Below are positions 56,862 through 64,000 of a DNA stretch of 64,000 nt, in pieces. Made by a program: the position numbers and the translations under genes. Each line of letters starts with the position of its first letter. Positions within the stretch are counted from its first letter, which is position 1. The notes under the pieces are model-generated. The model saw nothing but the letters and a program-made list of their open reading frames with translations, did no database searches and had not been told where the DNA came from. The DNA is taken from positions 382,435-446,434 of the forward strand of contig NZ_JAMQCO010000003.1 in NCBI RefSeq assembly GCF_023702225.1, written 5' to 3'. The stretch comes from Aureimonas altamirensis (lineage in GTDB: Bacteria; Pseudomonadota; Alphaproteobacteria; Rhizobiales; Rhizobiaceae).

Positions 56862-58511
56862 TCAGCGTCCGCGGGACGGGCCGGGACGGCCCGGCCGGGG
56901 GCCGCTCCCCTTCGGGCCACCCGGCCTCTGGCCGCTCCGCTTGGGCCCATCGCCTTTCGGCCCGTCGCCGCGCGGGCCCTTCTGGTCCGGCCTGCCGGAA
57001 CGGGGCGGGCGGCTACCCTCGGCGCGCGCGCCTTCCTCCAGGGCTTCCTTGCGCTTGGGCCCGATGGCGCGGGCACCGGGCGCCATCCACACATTCGCCG
57101 AACGGCGCCCCGTCGACGGGGCGGGCCGGCGTGGACGCGGCGCTTCTTCGCCATCGCCATCCCGGCGCTCGCGCCGATCCGGCCGTCCCTCGCGGAAGGG
57201 CTTGTCGTCGCGCTCGCGACGCGGACCGCGATCGCCCCCCGGCCTCGTATCCAGGCGGGCCAGGCCGTTTTCACGGAACGCGGCATCCGAACGCTTGCGG
57301 TTCGGCTTGCGCTTCATGTCCCCGACGGTGATCCATTCACCGTCGGCGCCATCGGCGCGGCGGCGCTCCGGCGCATCGCGCTTTTCGGTGCGCACAGGCT
57401 TGTTGGAAAATTCGTTGACGATGGGCGCATCGAAATTGGCGCCCGATTCCTCTATCAGCCGCGCGCCGAGCTGGTCGCGGAGGGTGCGCCCTTTCACCTC
57501 CATCACCGCGCCTTCGGCCAGTTCGCCAAGCTGGAACGGGCCGAAGGAAACACGGATCAGGCGGTTCACCTCCAGGCCCAGATGCCCGAGAATGCGTTTC
57601 ACCTCTCGGTTCTTGCCCTCGCGCAAGCCCACCGTCAGCCAGGCGTTCGAGCCCTGCTCGCGGTCGAGCGTCGCCTCGACCGCGCCATAGAAGACGCCGT
57701 CGATGGCGATGCCTTGCCGGAGCTCGTCCAGGGCGGCTTGCGACACGGAACCATGAACCCGCACCCGGTAGCGCCGAAGCCACCCCGTGGCCGGCAATTC
57801 GAGCGTCCGCGACAGGCCGCCGTCGTTCGTCAGCAGCAGCAGGCCCTCGGTGTTGATGTCCAGCCGCCCGATGCTGAGCACGCGGGGCATGTCCTCCGGT
57901 AGGCGGTCGAAGACGGTCGGCCGCCCTTCGGGGTCGCGATTGGTGGTCACCAGCCCGGCCGGCTTGTGGAACAGCCAGAGGCGCGTCCGCTCGATGGCCG
58001 GCAGCGGCGCACCATCCACCTCGATGCGGTCCGATGGTCCGACATCGACGGCAGGGCTGTCCAACAAGGTTCCGTTTACCCGCACACGGCCGTCGGCAAT
58101 CATGCCCTCGGCGTCGCGGCGCGAGGCGACGCCGGCACGCGCCAGCCGTTTGGCGATGCGCATCGTGCCGACATCCTCCGGCGCCGCATCGCGCGGCGGA
58201 CGTGCTGTATGCGGTGCATCCGCCCGTTCGGCAAAGGCGCGCGGCTTGCCGAAGCCGCCCCGCTTTTCCCCGTCCTTGCCGAACCCGCCTCGCCTGTCGT
58301 CGTCCCGGCCACCGGCTTCATGCGACAGACGGCCATAGCTGCGCGGCTTCTTCGGAGCGCCGTCCGCATCGTGCCCGCCATGCGATTTCATGCCGTGACT
58401 GCGCGGCTTGAACGGCTTCTTGTCGCCGCCCGCACCCTGGCGCCCCGCGCCTTGCCCCGGCCGGCGGCCATCCCTCTGCCGCTTGTCGTCGCGGCCGTCC
58501 TTGTCGTTCAT
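56862..58511 (-). CDS. rluB: RluB/RsuA-type pseudouridine synthase with long disordered tails
   Basis: 549 residues. The central part (about 110-350) has an S4 RNA-binding domain (RLARAGVASRRDAEGMIADG), then PAGLVTTNRDPEGRPTVFD and the catalytic GRLDINTEGLLLLTNDGGL with the Asp nucleophile of the RsuA/RluB group, which makes pseudouridine in 23S rRNA. An N-terminal tail of about 100 and a C-terminal tail of about 190 residues are rich in Arg, Gly, Asp, Lys and Pro and look intrinsically disordered. ATG 58511 is preferred over an in-frame start 17 codons upstream. RsmD follows after six bases; tadA is divergent. Confidence 0.9.
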   Translation of the reverse strand: MNDKDGRDDKRQRDGRRPGQGAGRQGAGGDKKPFKPRSHGMKSHGGHDADGAPKKPRSYGRLSHEAGGRDDDRRGGFGKDGEKRGGFGKPRAFAERADAPHTARPPRDAAPEDVGTMRIAKRLARAGVASRRDAEGMIADGRVRVNGTLLDSPAVDVGPSDRIEVDGAPLPAIERTRLWLFHKPAGLVTTNRDPEGRPTVFDRLPEDMPRVLSIGRLDINTEGLLLLTNDGGLSRTLELPATGWLRRYRVRVHGSVSQAALDELRQGIAIDGVFYGAVEATLDREQGSNAWLTVGLREGKNREVKRILGHLGLEVNRLIRVSFGPFQLGELAEGAVMEVKGRTLRDQLGARLIEESGANFDAPIVNEFSNKPVRTEKRDAPERRRADGADGEWITVGDMKRKPNRKRSDAAFRENGLARLDTRPGGDRGPRRERDDKPFREGRPDRRERRDGDGEEAPRPRRPAPSTGRRSANVWMAPGARAIGPKRKEALEEGARAEGSRPPRSGRPDQKGPRGDGPKGDGPKRSGQRPGGPKGSGPRPGRPGPSRGR

Positions 58512-58625
58512 CGTTCGATCCACGTCATCTGTCTGGGCGGGACGCGTCGTCAGGCACAACACGCTCCCACCTTCGTTGAAAATGCTCTATCAGGTCCGGC
58601 CTACGCACACGAGGGGTCACACGAA

Positions 58626-59087
58626 TTGAACGGCACCGAATTCATGCAGGCCGCGCTGGAAGAAGCGGTGGCCGCCGGCGCGCGCGGCGAGGTGCCGGTG
58701 GGCGCGTTGCTGGTCATGGATGGCTGCATCGTCGCCCGCGCCGGCAACGAGACGCGCGCCCGGAACGATCCGACTGCCCATGCCGAAATCCTGGCGATCC
58801 GGCGCGCTTGCGACGCCCTGGGCCAGGAGCGGCTGCCCGGCGCAGACCTTTATGTGACGCTGGAGCCCTGCGCGATGTGCGCGGCGGCGATCTCGTTTGC
58901 GCGGGTGCGCCGGCTTTACTTCGGCGCAGGCGACCCCAAGGGTGGCGGTGTCGAGCACGGGGGCCGGTTCTACGCGCAGCCGACCTGCCATCACGCGCCC
59001 GATGTCTATGGCGGCATCGCGGAGACGCAATCCGCCCAAATCCTGACGGAGTTCTTCCGCCAGAGGCGCGAGCCCCAGCAGGATTAG
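58626..59087 (+). CDS. tadA: tRNA adenosine(34) deaminase
   Basis: Converts A34 to inosine in the wobble position of tRNA-Arg. The 153-residue protein carries the zinc deaminase motifs TAHAEILAIRRA (HAE) and TLEPCAMCAAAISFARV (PCxxC), plus the C-terminal YGGIAETQSAQILTEFF. The start is a TTG at 58626: GAGGGG lies nine bases before it, whereas the ATG at 58644 is 27 bases from that site. A longer ORF upstream runs over the pseudouridine synthase gene and is a shadow. The stop overlaps the convergent lipoprotein stop by four bases. Confidence 0.92.
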   Translation: MNGTEFMQAALEEAVAAGARGEVPVGALLVMDGCIVARAGNETRARNDPTAHAEILAIRRACDALGQERLPGADLYVTLEPCAMCAAAISFARVRRLYFGAGDPKGGGVEHGGRFYAQPTCHHAPDVYGGIAETQSAQILTEFFRQRREPQQD

Positions 59088-59734
59088 AACGGAAGCGCGT
59101 CGCGGATACGAGAGCCGAGCGTCCTGGTTCCCTTGGAGCGGCGCTCCTTGACCGACTCGTCCACGCCCTGGTCTCCCACGGGAGCGCCGGCGGCGGGCTG
59201 GCGATAGGCGAGCGGCGGCTCGGACAGGTAGCGGCGCTCCGATGGCGTGCCGTACTGGGTCGCACGGGCCTGCTGCGCCTGCTGGCCCTCGCGGCCGAGC
59301 CGGCGCGGATCGATCCACGAGCCTTCGCTGTCGCCGAGGCGCGTGTTGCCGCCGGCCGGCGCCTGCACCCCCGTGCGATAGTCCGCCGGCAACGCGGCAT
59401 CGCCCGCCGTCGATTCGGCGGCAGCCATGCGGCGCGCGCGCTGGACTTCGGGCGAAACCGGCCAGTTCGGGTCGGCGGACGCCACCGAAGCGTCGCGCGG
59501 CGGAGGCAACTGGTTGAGGTTCTGCGGCTTAACCAGTTCGGGGCGCGGCTGATAGTTGATCGGCTGCTTGCTGTCGCTGGAACCGAGCGACACGATGTTG
59601 TCCAGGTCGTTCAGGAGCTGTGCGCCCTGCGTCGTACCGGTTCCGTAGGTCGGGCCGACACAACCGGCGAGGGCGAGCCCGCATGTGCCGAGCATGGCCA
59701 GGCGTATGGCGCGGCTCGCGTTCTTCATGCTCAT
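59084..59734 (-). CDS. Putative lipoprotein of unknown function
   Basis: About 216 residues with a lipoprotein signal: basic N-terminus, AIRLAMLGTCGLALAGC and a lipobox LALAGC, so it should be acylated and exported. The mature part is rich in Gln, Pro, Ala and Arg with low-complexity stretches (QQAQQARATQYGTPSERRYL), probably largely unstructured. ATG 59734 and 59728 are alternative starts after GGAAGG. I do not recognise a family. It stands between ileS and the convergent tadA and has its own promoter-like sequence upstream. Confidence 0.75.
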   Translation of the reverse strand: MSMKNASRAIRLAMLGTCGLALAGCVGPTYGTGTTQGAQLLNDLDNIVSLGSSDSKQPINYQPRPELVKPQNLNQLPPPRDASVASADPNWPVSPEVQRARRMAAAESTAGDAALPADYRTGVQAPAGGNTRLGDSEGSWIDPRRLGREGQQAQQARATQYGTPSERRYLSEPPLAYRQPAAGAPVGDQGVDESVKERRSKGTRTLGSRIRDALPF

Positions 59735-59808
59735 GAACCTTCCAATCCCCGTTGCATCGCAGACCATCCGGCCGATGCTTCCGGGCCTCCTTACACTCAA
59801 CTGCGGCT

Positions 59809-59838
59809 AAATTACAGATTTCCGGGCCGATAATGCAA
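59809..59838 (-). promoter_or_regulatory. Promoter-like sequence for the lipoprotein gene
   Basis: On the minus strand TTGCAT (59838-59833), an 18-base spacer and TAATTT (59814-59809) resemble -35 and -10 hexamers, about 75 bases before the lipoprotein start and just downstream of ileS. Confidence 0.4.
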
Positions 59839-59846
59839 GGCGGCGG

Positions 59847-62810
59847 TCAGGCGACAGCCACACCCAGCGCCTTCAGCTCGCGCAGCGCCTCGGCATCGCG
59901 CGGGGTGACATCCGGATAGTCCGGGTCGGAGCCGACATCGGGCGATATCTTCCAGGATCGCGCGCATTTACGGCCCTCGGCCAGCCGGTTCACCACGGCG
60001 ACGCCGGGCGTATCGGCCAGCCGGAAGGCATCGGCCGGCGCCGGAGCGGTGGTAACCGCGATAGCGCTGGTGATCGCGATTTCCGCAAGATCGAGCGATT
60101 CGACCAGTGCGGCCAGAGCGGCGTCCTCGATATGCACCACCGGCGCGGCTTCGAGCGAAGAACCGATATGCTTGGCGCGCCGCTCTTCCTCCAACGCGCC
60201 GGTTACCACGCGGCGAACCCGCCTGACGTCACGCCACCGGCCGGCCAGCGCCTCGTCCCGCCAGTCGGCGCCTGCGGGCCGGAATTGTTCGAGGTGGACG
60301 GACCTTGCCTGCGGATGACGCGCCAGCCAGGCTTCCTCCATCGTGAACGGCAGAAGCGGGGCCAGCCAGGTCACCAGCCTGTCGAAGATTTCGCGCACCA
60401 CCTGCAACGCGGCCTTGCGGCGCAAGGATGACGGTGCATCGCAGTAGAGAGCGTCCTTGCGGATGTCGAAATAAAAGGCCGACAGTTCCACCACCGCGAA
60501 ATCGAGCAGTGCGCGCGCGATCCGCTTGAAGTCGAACGCGTCGTAACTTTTCAGCACGAGGGCTTCAAGCTCGGACAGCCGATGCAGCATCAGCCGCTCG
60601 AGCTCCGGCATCTCGGCCACGGGCACCGTCTCGCCCCGATCATGCGCGAGCGTGCCCAGCATCCAGCGGATGGTGTTGCGCAGCTTGCGGTAGGCGTCGA
60701 CATTGGTCTGCAGGATCGTCTTGCCGAGCCGGAGATCCTCCGAATAGTCGGAGGACACCACCCAGAGACGCAGTATATCCGCGCCGGACTGCTTGATGAC
60801 TTCCTGCGGCGTGACGATGTTGCCCAGCGACTTGGACATCTTGCGCCCGTCCTCGTCCATGACGAAGCCGTGCGTCAGGACGGCGTCATAGGGCGCACGA
60901 CCGCGGGTTCCGCAACTTTCCAGCAGCGAGGAGTGGAACCAGCCTCGATGCTGGTCGGACCCTTCGAGATAAAGGTCGGCCGGCCACTTCAGATCGGGCC
61001 GCTGCTCCAGCACGAAGGCATGGGTGGAGCCGGAATCGAACCATACGTCCAGGATGTCGCGGACCATGGTCCACCGCCGGGCGTCGTGGCCATTGCCGAG
61101 AAAACGCTCCTTGGCGCCCTCGGCAAACCAGGCATCCGCCCCCTCTTCCCGGAACGCCGCGAGGATGCGGGCGTTGACGCCCTCGTCCTTCAGGATGGCC
61201 CCGTCCTCGTCGACGAAGACGCAGATCGGCACGCCCCAGGCGCGCTGGCGCGACAGGACCCAGTCGGGCCGGTCCGCGATCATGCCGCGCAGGCGGTTCT
61301 GGCCGGTAGCAGGCACGAAGCGCGTGTCGTCGATGGCCTTCAGCGCACGGTCGCGCAGCGTGTCGTCGCCCCCACCGCCGAGATCCTTGTCCATATGGAC
61401 GAACCATTGCGGCGTGTTGCGGTAGATGACCGGCTTCTTGGAGCGCCAGGAATGCGGATAGGAATGCTTGAGGCGACCGCGGCCGATCAGCGTGCCCTTT
61501 TCCACCAGGGCGTCGATGACGCGCTTGTTCGCGTCGCCCTTCCTGCCCTTGTCGTCGATGACCCGGGCGGCGCCTTCGGGCGCATCCGGTCCGAGGCCCG
61601 GAGCATCCTTGGTGTAGAAGCCGTCGTCATCGACCGTGAACGGGATCGTCGTGTCGATGCCGCGCCGCTCCAGCGTCCGGCGCGCATCGATGAACGCCTC
61701 GAAGTCCTCCGTGCCGTGGCCGGGGGCCGTGTGCACAAAGCCGGTGCCGGCATCGTCGGTCACATGGGCGCCCACGAGAAGAGGCACCGGAAACGCATAG
61801 GGCTCGCCGGCGGCGGCAAAAGCACCCTCGGGGCGCCAATCCCGCAACGGATGGTCGAGCACCATGTCCTCGAGCGCCGCAGCAGGCACGTCGGCCAGCC
61901 GCACATAGCCGCCCTCCGGCACGCGGGCCTTCGCCATGACGTCGCCTGCCAATGCGTCCGCGATGAGGTAGCGCTGGCCCTGATGGGCCCAGCGCGGCGC
62001 CTCCGCGGACTCGGGCGCCGTCACCTCGTAGAGACCGTAGGCGATGCGCGGATTGTAGGTCACGGCGCGGTTGCCGGGGATGGTCCAGGGCGTCGTCGTC
62101 CAGATCACGACGGCGGCGCCGGCGAACGGACCCACCCCGCGCACGGGAAACCGCACGAAGATCGTGTCCGACTCGTGGTCCTGGTATTCCACTTCCGCCT
62201 CGGCCAGGGCCGTGCGCTCCACGACCGACCACATCACCGGCTTGGAGCCGCGATAGAGCTGGCCGCTCATGGCGAATTTGAGCAGTTCGCCGGCGATGAC
62301 GGACTCGGCCTCGTAGGCCATCGTCAGATAAGGGTTGGCGAAGTCGCCCTCGACGCCCAGGCGGCGGAACTCGGCGGACTGGACGCCCACCCAATGGGCC
62401 GCGAACTCGCGGCATTCCTGCCGAAACTCGTTGATCGGCACCTCGTCCTTGTTCAGGCCGCGGGCGCGATACTGTTCCTCGATCTTCCATTCGATCGGCA
62501 GGCCGTGGCAATCCCAGCCGGGCACGTAATTGGAATCGAAGCCCCGCATCTGGAACGAGCGGGTGATGACGTCCTTCAGCACCTTGTTCAGGGCATGGCC
62601 GATATGAAGGTTGCCGTTGGCATAAGGGGGCCCGTCATGCAGCACGTATTTCGGCCGGCCTCTCGCGGCCTGGCGCAGCGTGCCGTACAGATCCATCGAG
62701 TCCCACTTCTCGATCCATTTCGGCTCGGCGTCCGGCAGGCCCGCGCGCATCGGGAAATCCGTCTGCGGCAGATAGAGGGTCGCGGCGTAATCGAAGGCGT
62801 CTTTGGTCAT
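59847..62810 (-). CDS. ileS: Isoleucyl-tRNA synthetase
   Basis: A 987-residue class I aminoacyl-tRNA synthetase. It has the HIGH-type motif [20 protein letters not shown] near residue 62, an editing (CP1) domain with [22 protein letters not shown] in [15 protein letters not shown], and the anticodon-binding domain. The C-terminal zinc knuckle seen in many IleRS is degenerate: [16 protein letters not shown] keeps one Cys of the first CxxC and no second CxxC follows. It is downstream of ribF on the same strand with a gap of 79 bases. Confidence 0.96.
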   Translation of the reverse strand: MTKDAFDYAATLYLPQTDFPMRAGLPDAEPKWIEKWDSMDLYGTLRQAARGRPKYVLHDGPPYANGNLHIGHALNKVLKDVITRSFQMRGFDSNYVPGWDCHGLPIEWKIEEQYRARGLNKDEVPINEFRQECREFAAHWVGVQSAEFRRLGVEGDFANPYLTMAYEAESVIAGELLKFAMSGQLYRGSKPVMWSVVERTALAEAEVEYQDHESDTIFVRFPVRGVGPFAGAAVVIWTTTPWTIPGNRAVTYNPRIAYGLYEVTAPESAEAPRWAHQGQRYLIADALAGDVMAKARVPEGGYVRLADVPAAALEDMVLDHPLRDWRPEGAFAAAGEPYAFPVPLLVGAHVTDDAGTGFVHTAPGHGTEDFEAFIDARRTLERRGIDTTIPFTVDDDGFYTKDAPGLGPDAPEGAARVIDDKGRKGDANKRVIDALVEKGTLIGRGRLKHSYPHSWRSKKPVIYRNTPQWFVHMDKDLGGGGDDTLRDRALKAIDDTRFVPATGQNRLRGMIADRPDWVLSRQRAWGVPICVFVDEDGAILKDEGVNARILAAFREEGADAWFAEGAKERFLGNGHDARRWTMVRDILDVWFDSGSTHAFVLEQRPDLKWPADLYLEGSDQHRGWFHSSLLESCGTRGRAPYDAVLTHGFVMDEDGRKMSKSLGNIVTPQEVIKQSGADILRLWVVSSDYSEDLRLGKTILQTNVDAYRKLRNTIRWMLGTLAHDRGETVPVAEMPELERLMLHRLSELEALVLKSYDAFDFKRIARALLDFAVVELSAFYFDIRKDALYCDAPSSLRRKAALQVVREIFDRLVTWLAPLLPFTMEEAWLARHPQARSVHLEQFRPAGADWRDEALAGRWRDVRRVRRVVTGALEEERRAKHIGSSLEAAPVVHIEDAALAALVESLDLAEIAITSAIAVTTAPAPADAFRLADTPGVAVVNRLAEGRKCARSWKISPDVGSDPDYPDVTPRDAEALRELKALGVAVA

Positions 62811-62889
62811 GGATCAGGCTTTTTGTCGGGATGGACCGGCTTCGGTGGCGCAGTTTCTAGTGCAAGACCGGCATGTTATAAAGAGAAAT

Positions 62890-63888
62890 TCAGCCGGCAC
62901 CGCCGAAGGAAAGCCGCGCATCCAGCGGCGAGAGCGGCTTGGCGCCGGACAGCAGCGCCCGCGCTTCTTCCGAGTCGCGATCCATCTGCGCAACCAGCTC
63001 ATCGGCACCGTTGAAGCGCATTTCGCCCCGCAAGCGGCCGAAGACCGAGACGGAGACCGTCTCTCCGTAGAGCCGGTCGTCGAAGTCGAAGACGTATGTT
63101 TCGAACAGCGCCGCGCCGCCATCGAAGGTCGGGCGACGACCGAAGCTCGCGACGCCGGGCATGGCCACGCCGTCCGCCCGCGCCAGCTTGACGGCATAGA
63201 TGCCCTGCATCAGCAGCGTATCGTGCGGAAGCGTCATGTTCGCCGTCGGGTAGCCCAGCGTGCGGCCCAGCTTGCGGCCATGGACGATCTCGCCCTCGAC
63301 GATCCAGCGGTAGCCCAGAAGCGCGTTCGCCCCCGCAACGTCGCCGACCGACAGATCCGACCGGATGCGGGAGGACGAGACCACCGCGCCGCCCTCGTCG
63401 TCGAACTCGGCGATCACCCGCACGCCGACATTCCTGTGTCCGCAATCGGCCGCCAGCGTCTCTGCCGTACCGGCACGCCGGGCGCCGAACCGGAAATCGT
63501 ATCCCACCACGACATGGCGTGCGCCCAGGGCGCCAAGCAGGCAATCCTCGATGAAGCTTTCCGCCGTGGCCGACGCGAAGTCGCGGGTGAAGGGCTGCTC
63601 CACCACCGCATCGAAGCCGAGCTCCTTCAGGATCCGGGCCTTCAGCGGGGCAGGCGTCAGGCGCGCCACGGGCTCTTGCGGCCGGAACACCGTGCGCGGA
63701 TGCGGCTCGAACGTCAGGCAGATCAGCGGCAGCCGCTCCTGCGCGGCAATCTCCGCGGCGGCCCCAAGAACGGCCTGATGGCCGCGGTGCACGCCGTCGA
63801 AATTGCCGATCGCCACCACGCCCCCGCGCAGATCGGCAGGCAAGGCGCCGGCGGCATCGAGGCGCAGGATGCGCCCGGACGCTGTCAT
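62890..63888 (-). CDS. ribF: Bifunctional riboflavin kinase / FAD synthetase
   Basis: A 332-residue cytoplasmic enzyme making FMN then FAD from riboflavin. The N-terminal FAD-synthetase domain has VAIGNFDGVHRGHQAVLGAA (HxGH-type nucleotidyl transferase) and SSSRIRSDLSVGDVAGANAL; the C-terminal kinase domain has LGYPTANMTL and FDGGAALFETYVFDFDDRLY. All residues expected are visible. Its ATG overlaps the stop of the upstream HAD gene by four bases (ATGA). Confidence 0.95.
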   Translation of the reverse strand: MTASGRILRLDAAGALPADLRGGVVAIGNFDGVHRGHQAVLGAAAEIAAQERLPLICLTFEPHPRTVFRPQEPVARLTPAPLKARILKELGFDAVVEQPFTRDFASATAESFIEDCLLGALGARHVVVGYDFRFGARRAGTAETLAADCGHRNVGVRVIAEFDDEGGAVVSSSRIRSDLSVGDVAGANALLGYRWIVEGEIVHGRKLGRTLGYPTANMTLPHDTLLMQGIYAVKLARADGVAMPGVASFGRRPTFDGGAALFETYVFDFDDRLYGETVSVSVFGRLRGEMRFNGADELVAQMDRDSEEARALLSGAKPLSPLDARLSFGGAG

Positions 63889-64000
63889 GCGAGCGAGCCC
63901 GTCACGTATCGCGCCTGCAGGCGACGCCGCGTCAGCTCGTCGGCAAGGGCCTGCATATCGGCGCCGAAGGGCGCGAGATCCTGCTCGTGGATACCCTTCT
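63885..64000 (-). CDS. HAD-superfamily hydrolase (TIGR01459-type), C-terminal end, truncated by window edge
   Basis: The last 37 complete codons of a minus-strand gene running in from the right edge. They read GIHEQDLAPFGADMQALADE and then LTRRRLQARYVTGSLA before a TGA that overlaps the ribF start (ATGA). The GIH segment and the position directly before ribF match the TIGR01459-type HAD hydrolase that commonly precedes ribF in Rhizobiales. The catalytic HAD motifs are outside the window, so the call rests on context and the short tail. Confidence 0.55.
   Translation of the reverse strand, partial: KGIHEQDLAPFGADMQALADELTRRRLQARYVTGSLA

Noticed and set aside
59735-59846. Possible gene in the ileS-lipoprotein gap
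   Set aside because: No open frame of useful length; only a promoter-like sequence is visible.

Overview
The window is high-GC bacterial chromosome, densely coded on both strands, and reads as an alphaproteobacterium of the order Hyphomicrobiales (Rhizobiales). The evidence is a set of small families typical of that order (DUF2093, DUF4170, DUF2585/UPF0314), a Rhizobiales-style glycogen operon, a TldE-CysQ-DUF4170-acyltransferase-KdtA-LpxK lipid A block, and a textbook CtrA box (TTAA-N7-TTAA). An Aurantimonas/Aureimonas-like genus is only a guess. I saw no rRNA, tRNA, CRISPR array, transposase or integrase. No gene-free stretch exceeds 300 bases; the longest gaps are about 295 bases before tamA, 223 before cydA and 201 between dadA and lysR.

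Layout. 1-299: start of a GT1-type glycosyltransferase, cut by the window edge. 368-1891: HerA/FtsK-like ATPase. 2115-4676: cyanide-insensitive-type cytochrome bd oxidase (cydA, cydB and a 34-residue accessory peptide). 4689-7398: a two-gene DNA-repair module on the minus strand (radical SAM protein, then a DUF4130-UdgX fusion). 7694-15018: outer-membrane tamA-tamB. 15162-15398: small conserved protein. 15551-26814: glycogen and sugar-phosphate operon (pgi, glgP, glgC, glgA, pgm, DUF2585, glgX) without glgB. 26860-28991: mutL and DUF2093. 29001-30476: CYTH-CHAD protein. 30484-32173: saccharopine-dehydrogenase-like enzyme with a divergent Lrp regulator. 32308-37632: oligopeptide ABC transporter. 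37578-38645: zinc alcohol dehydrogenase. 38742-39368: lower-GC NYN-domain gene. 39514-45111: lipid A and PmbA operon on the minus strand. 45183-46561: DUF2945 protein and divergent topoisomerase IB. 46580-52405: dadA divergent from a lysR-gltIJKL-like-ridA operon. 52415-56197: patatin and a pair of M16 peptidases. 56256-59087: rsmD, an rluB-type pseudouridine synthase and divergent tadA. 59084-59734: lipoprotein. 59847-64000: ileS, ribF and the end of a HAD hydrolase.

How genes work together. The glg block interconverts glucose 6-phosphate, glucose 1-phosphate, ADP-glucose and glycogen, and degrades glycogen through GlgP and GlgX; several junctions overlap, which implies translational coupling. 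The dadA/lysR/ABC/ridA set looks like a dedicated amino-acid (possibly D-amino-acid) import and deamination unit, with a perfect inverted repeat in the shared control region. LpxK, KdtA and the acyltransferase build lipid A-Kdo, while TamA/TamB serve outer-membrane assembly.

Most interesting: the CtrA box between the repair module and tamA; the 17-bp direct repeat of the lpxK 3' end bracketing the lower-GC NYN gene (an insertion-like scar); the dadA/lysR operator; the UdgX-radical SAM module; about 100-residue repeats in TamB; the missing glgB.
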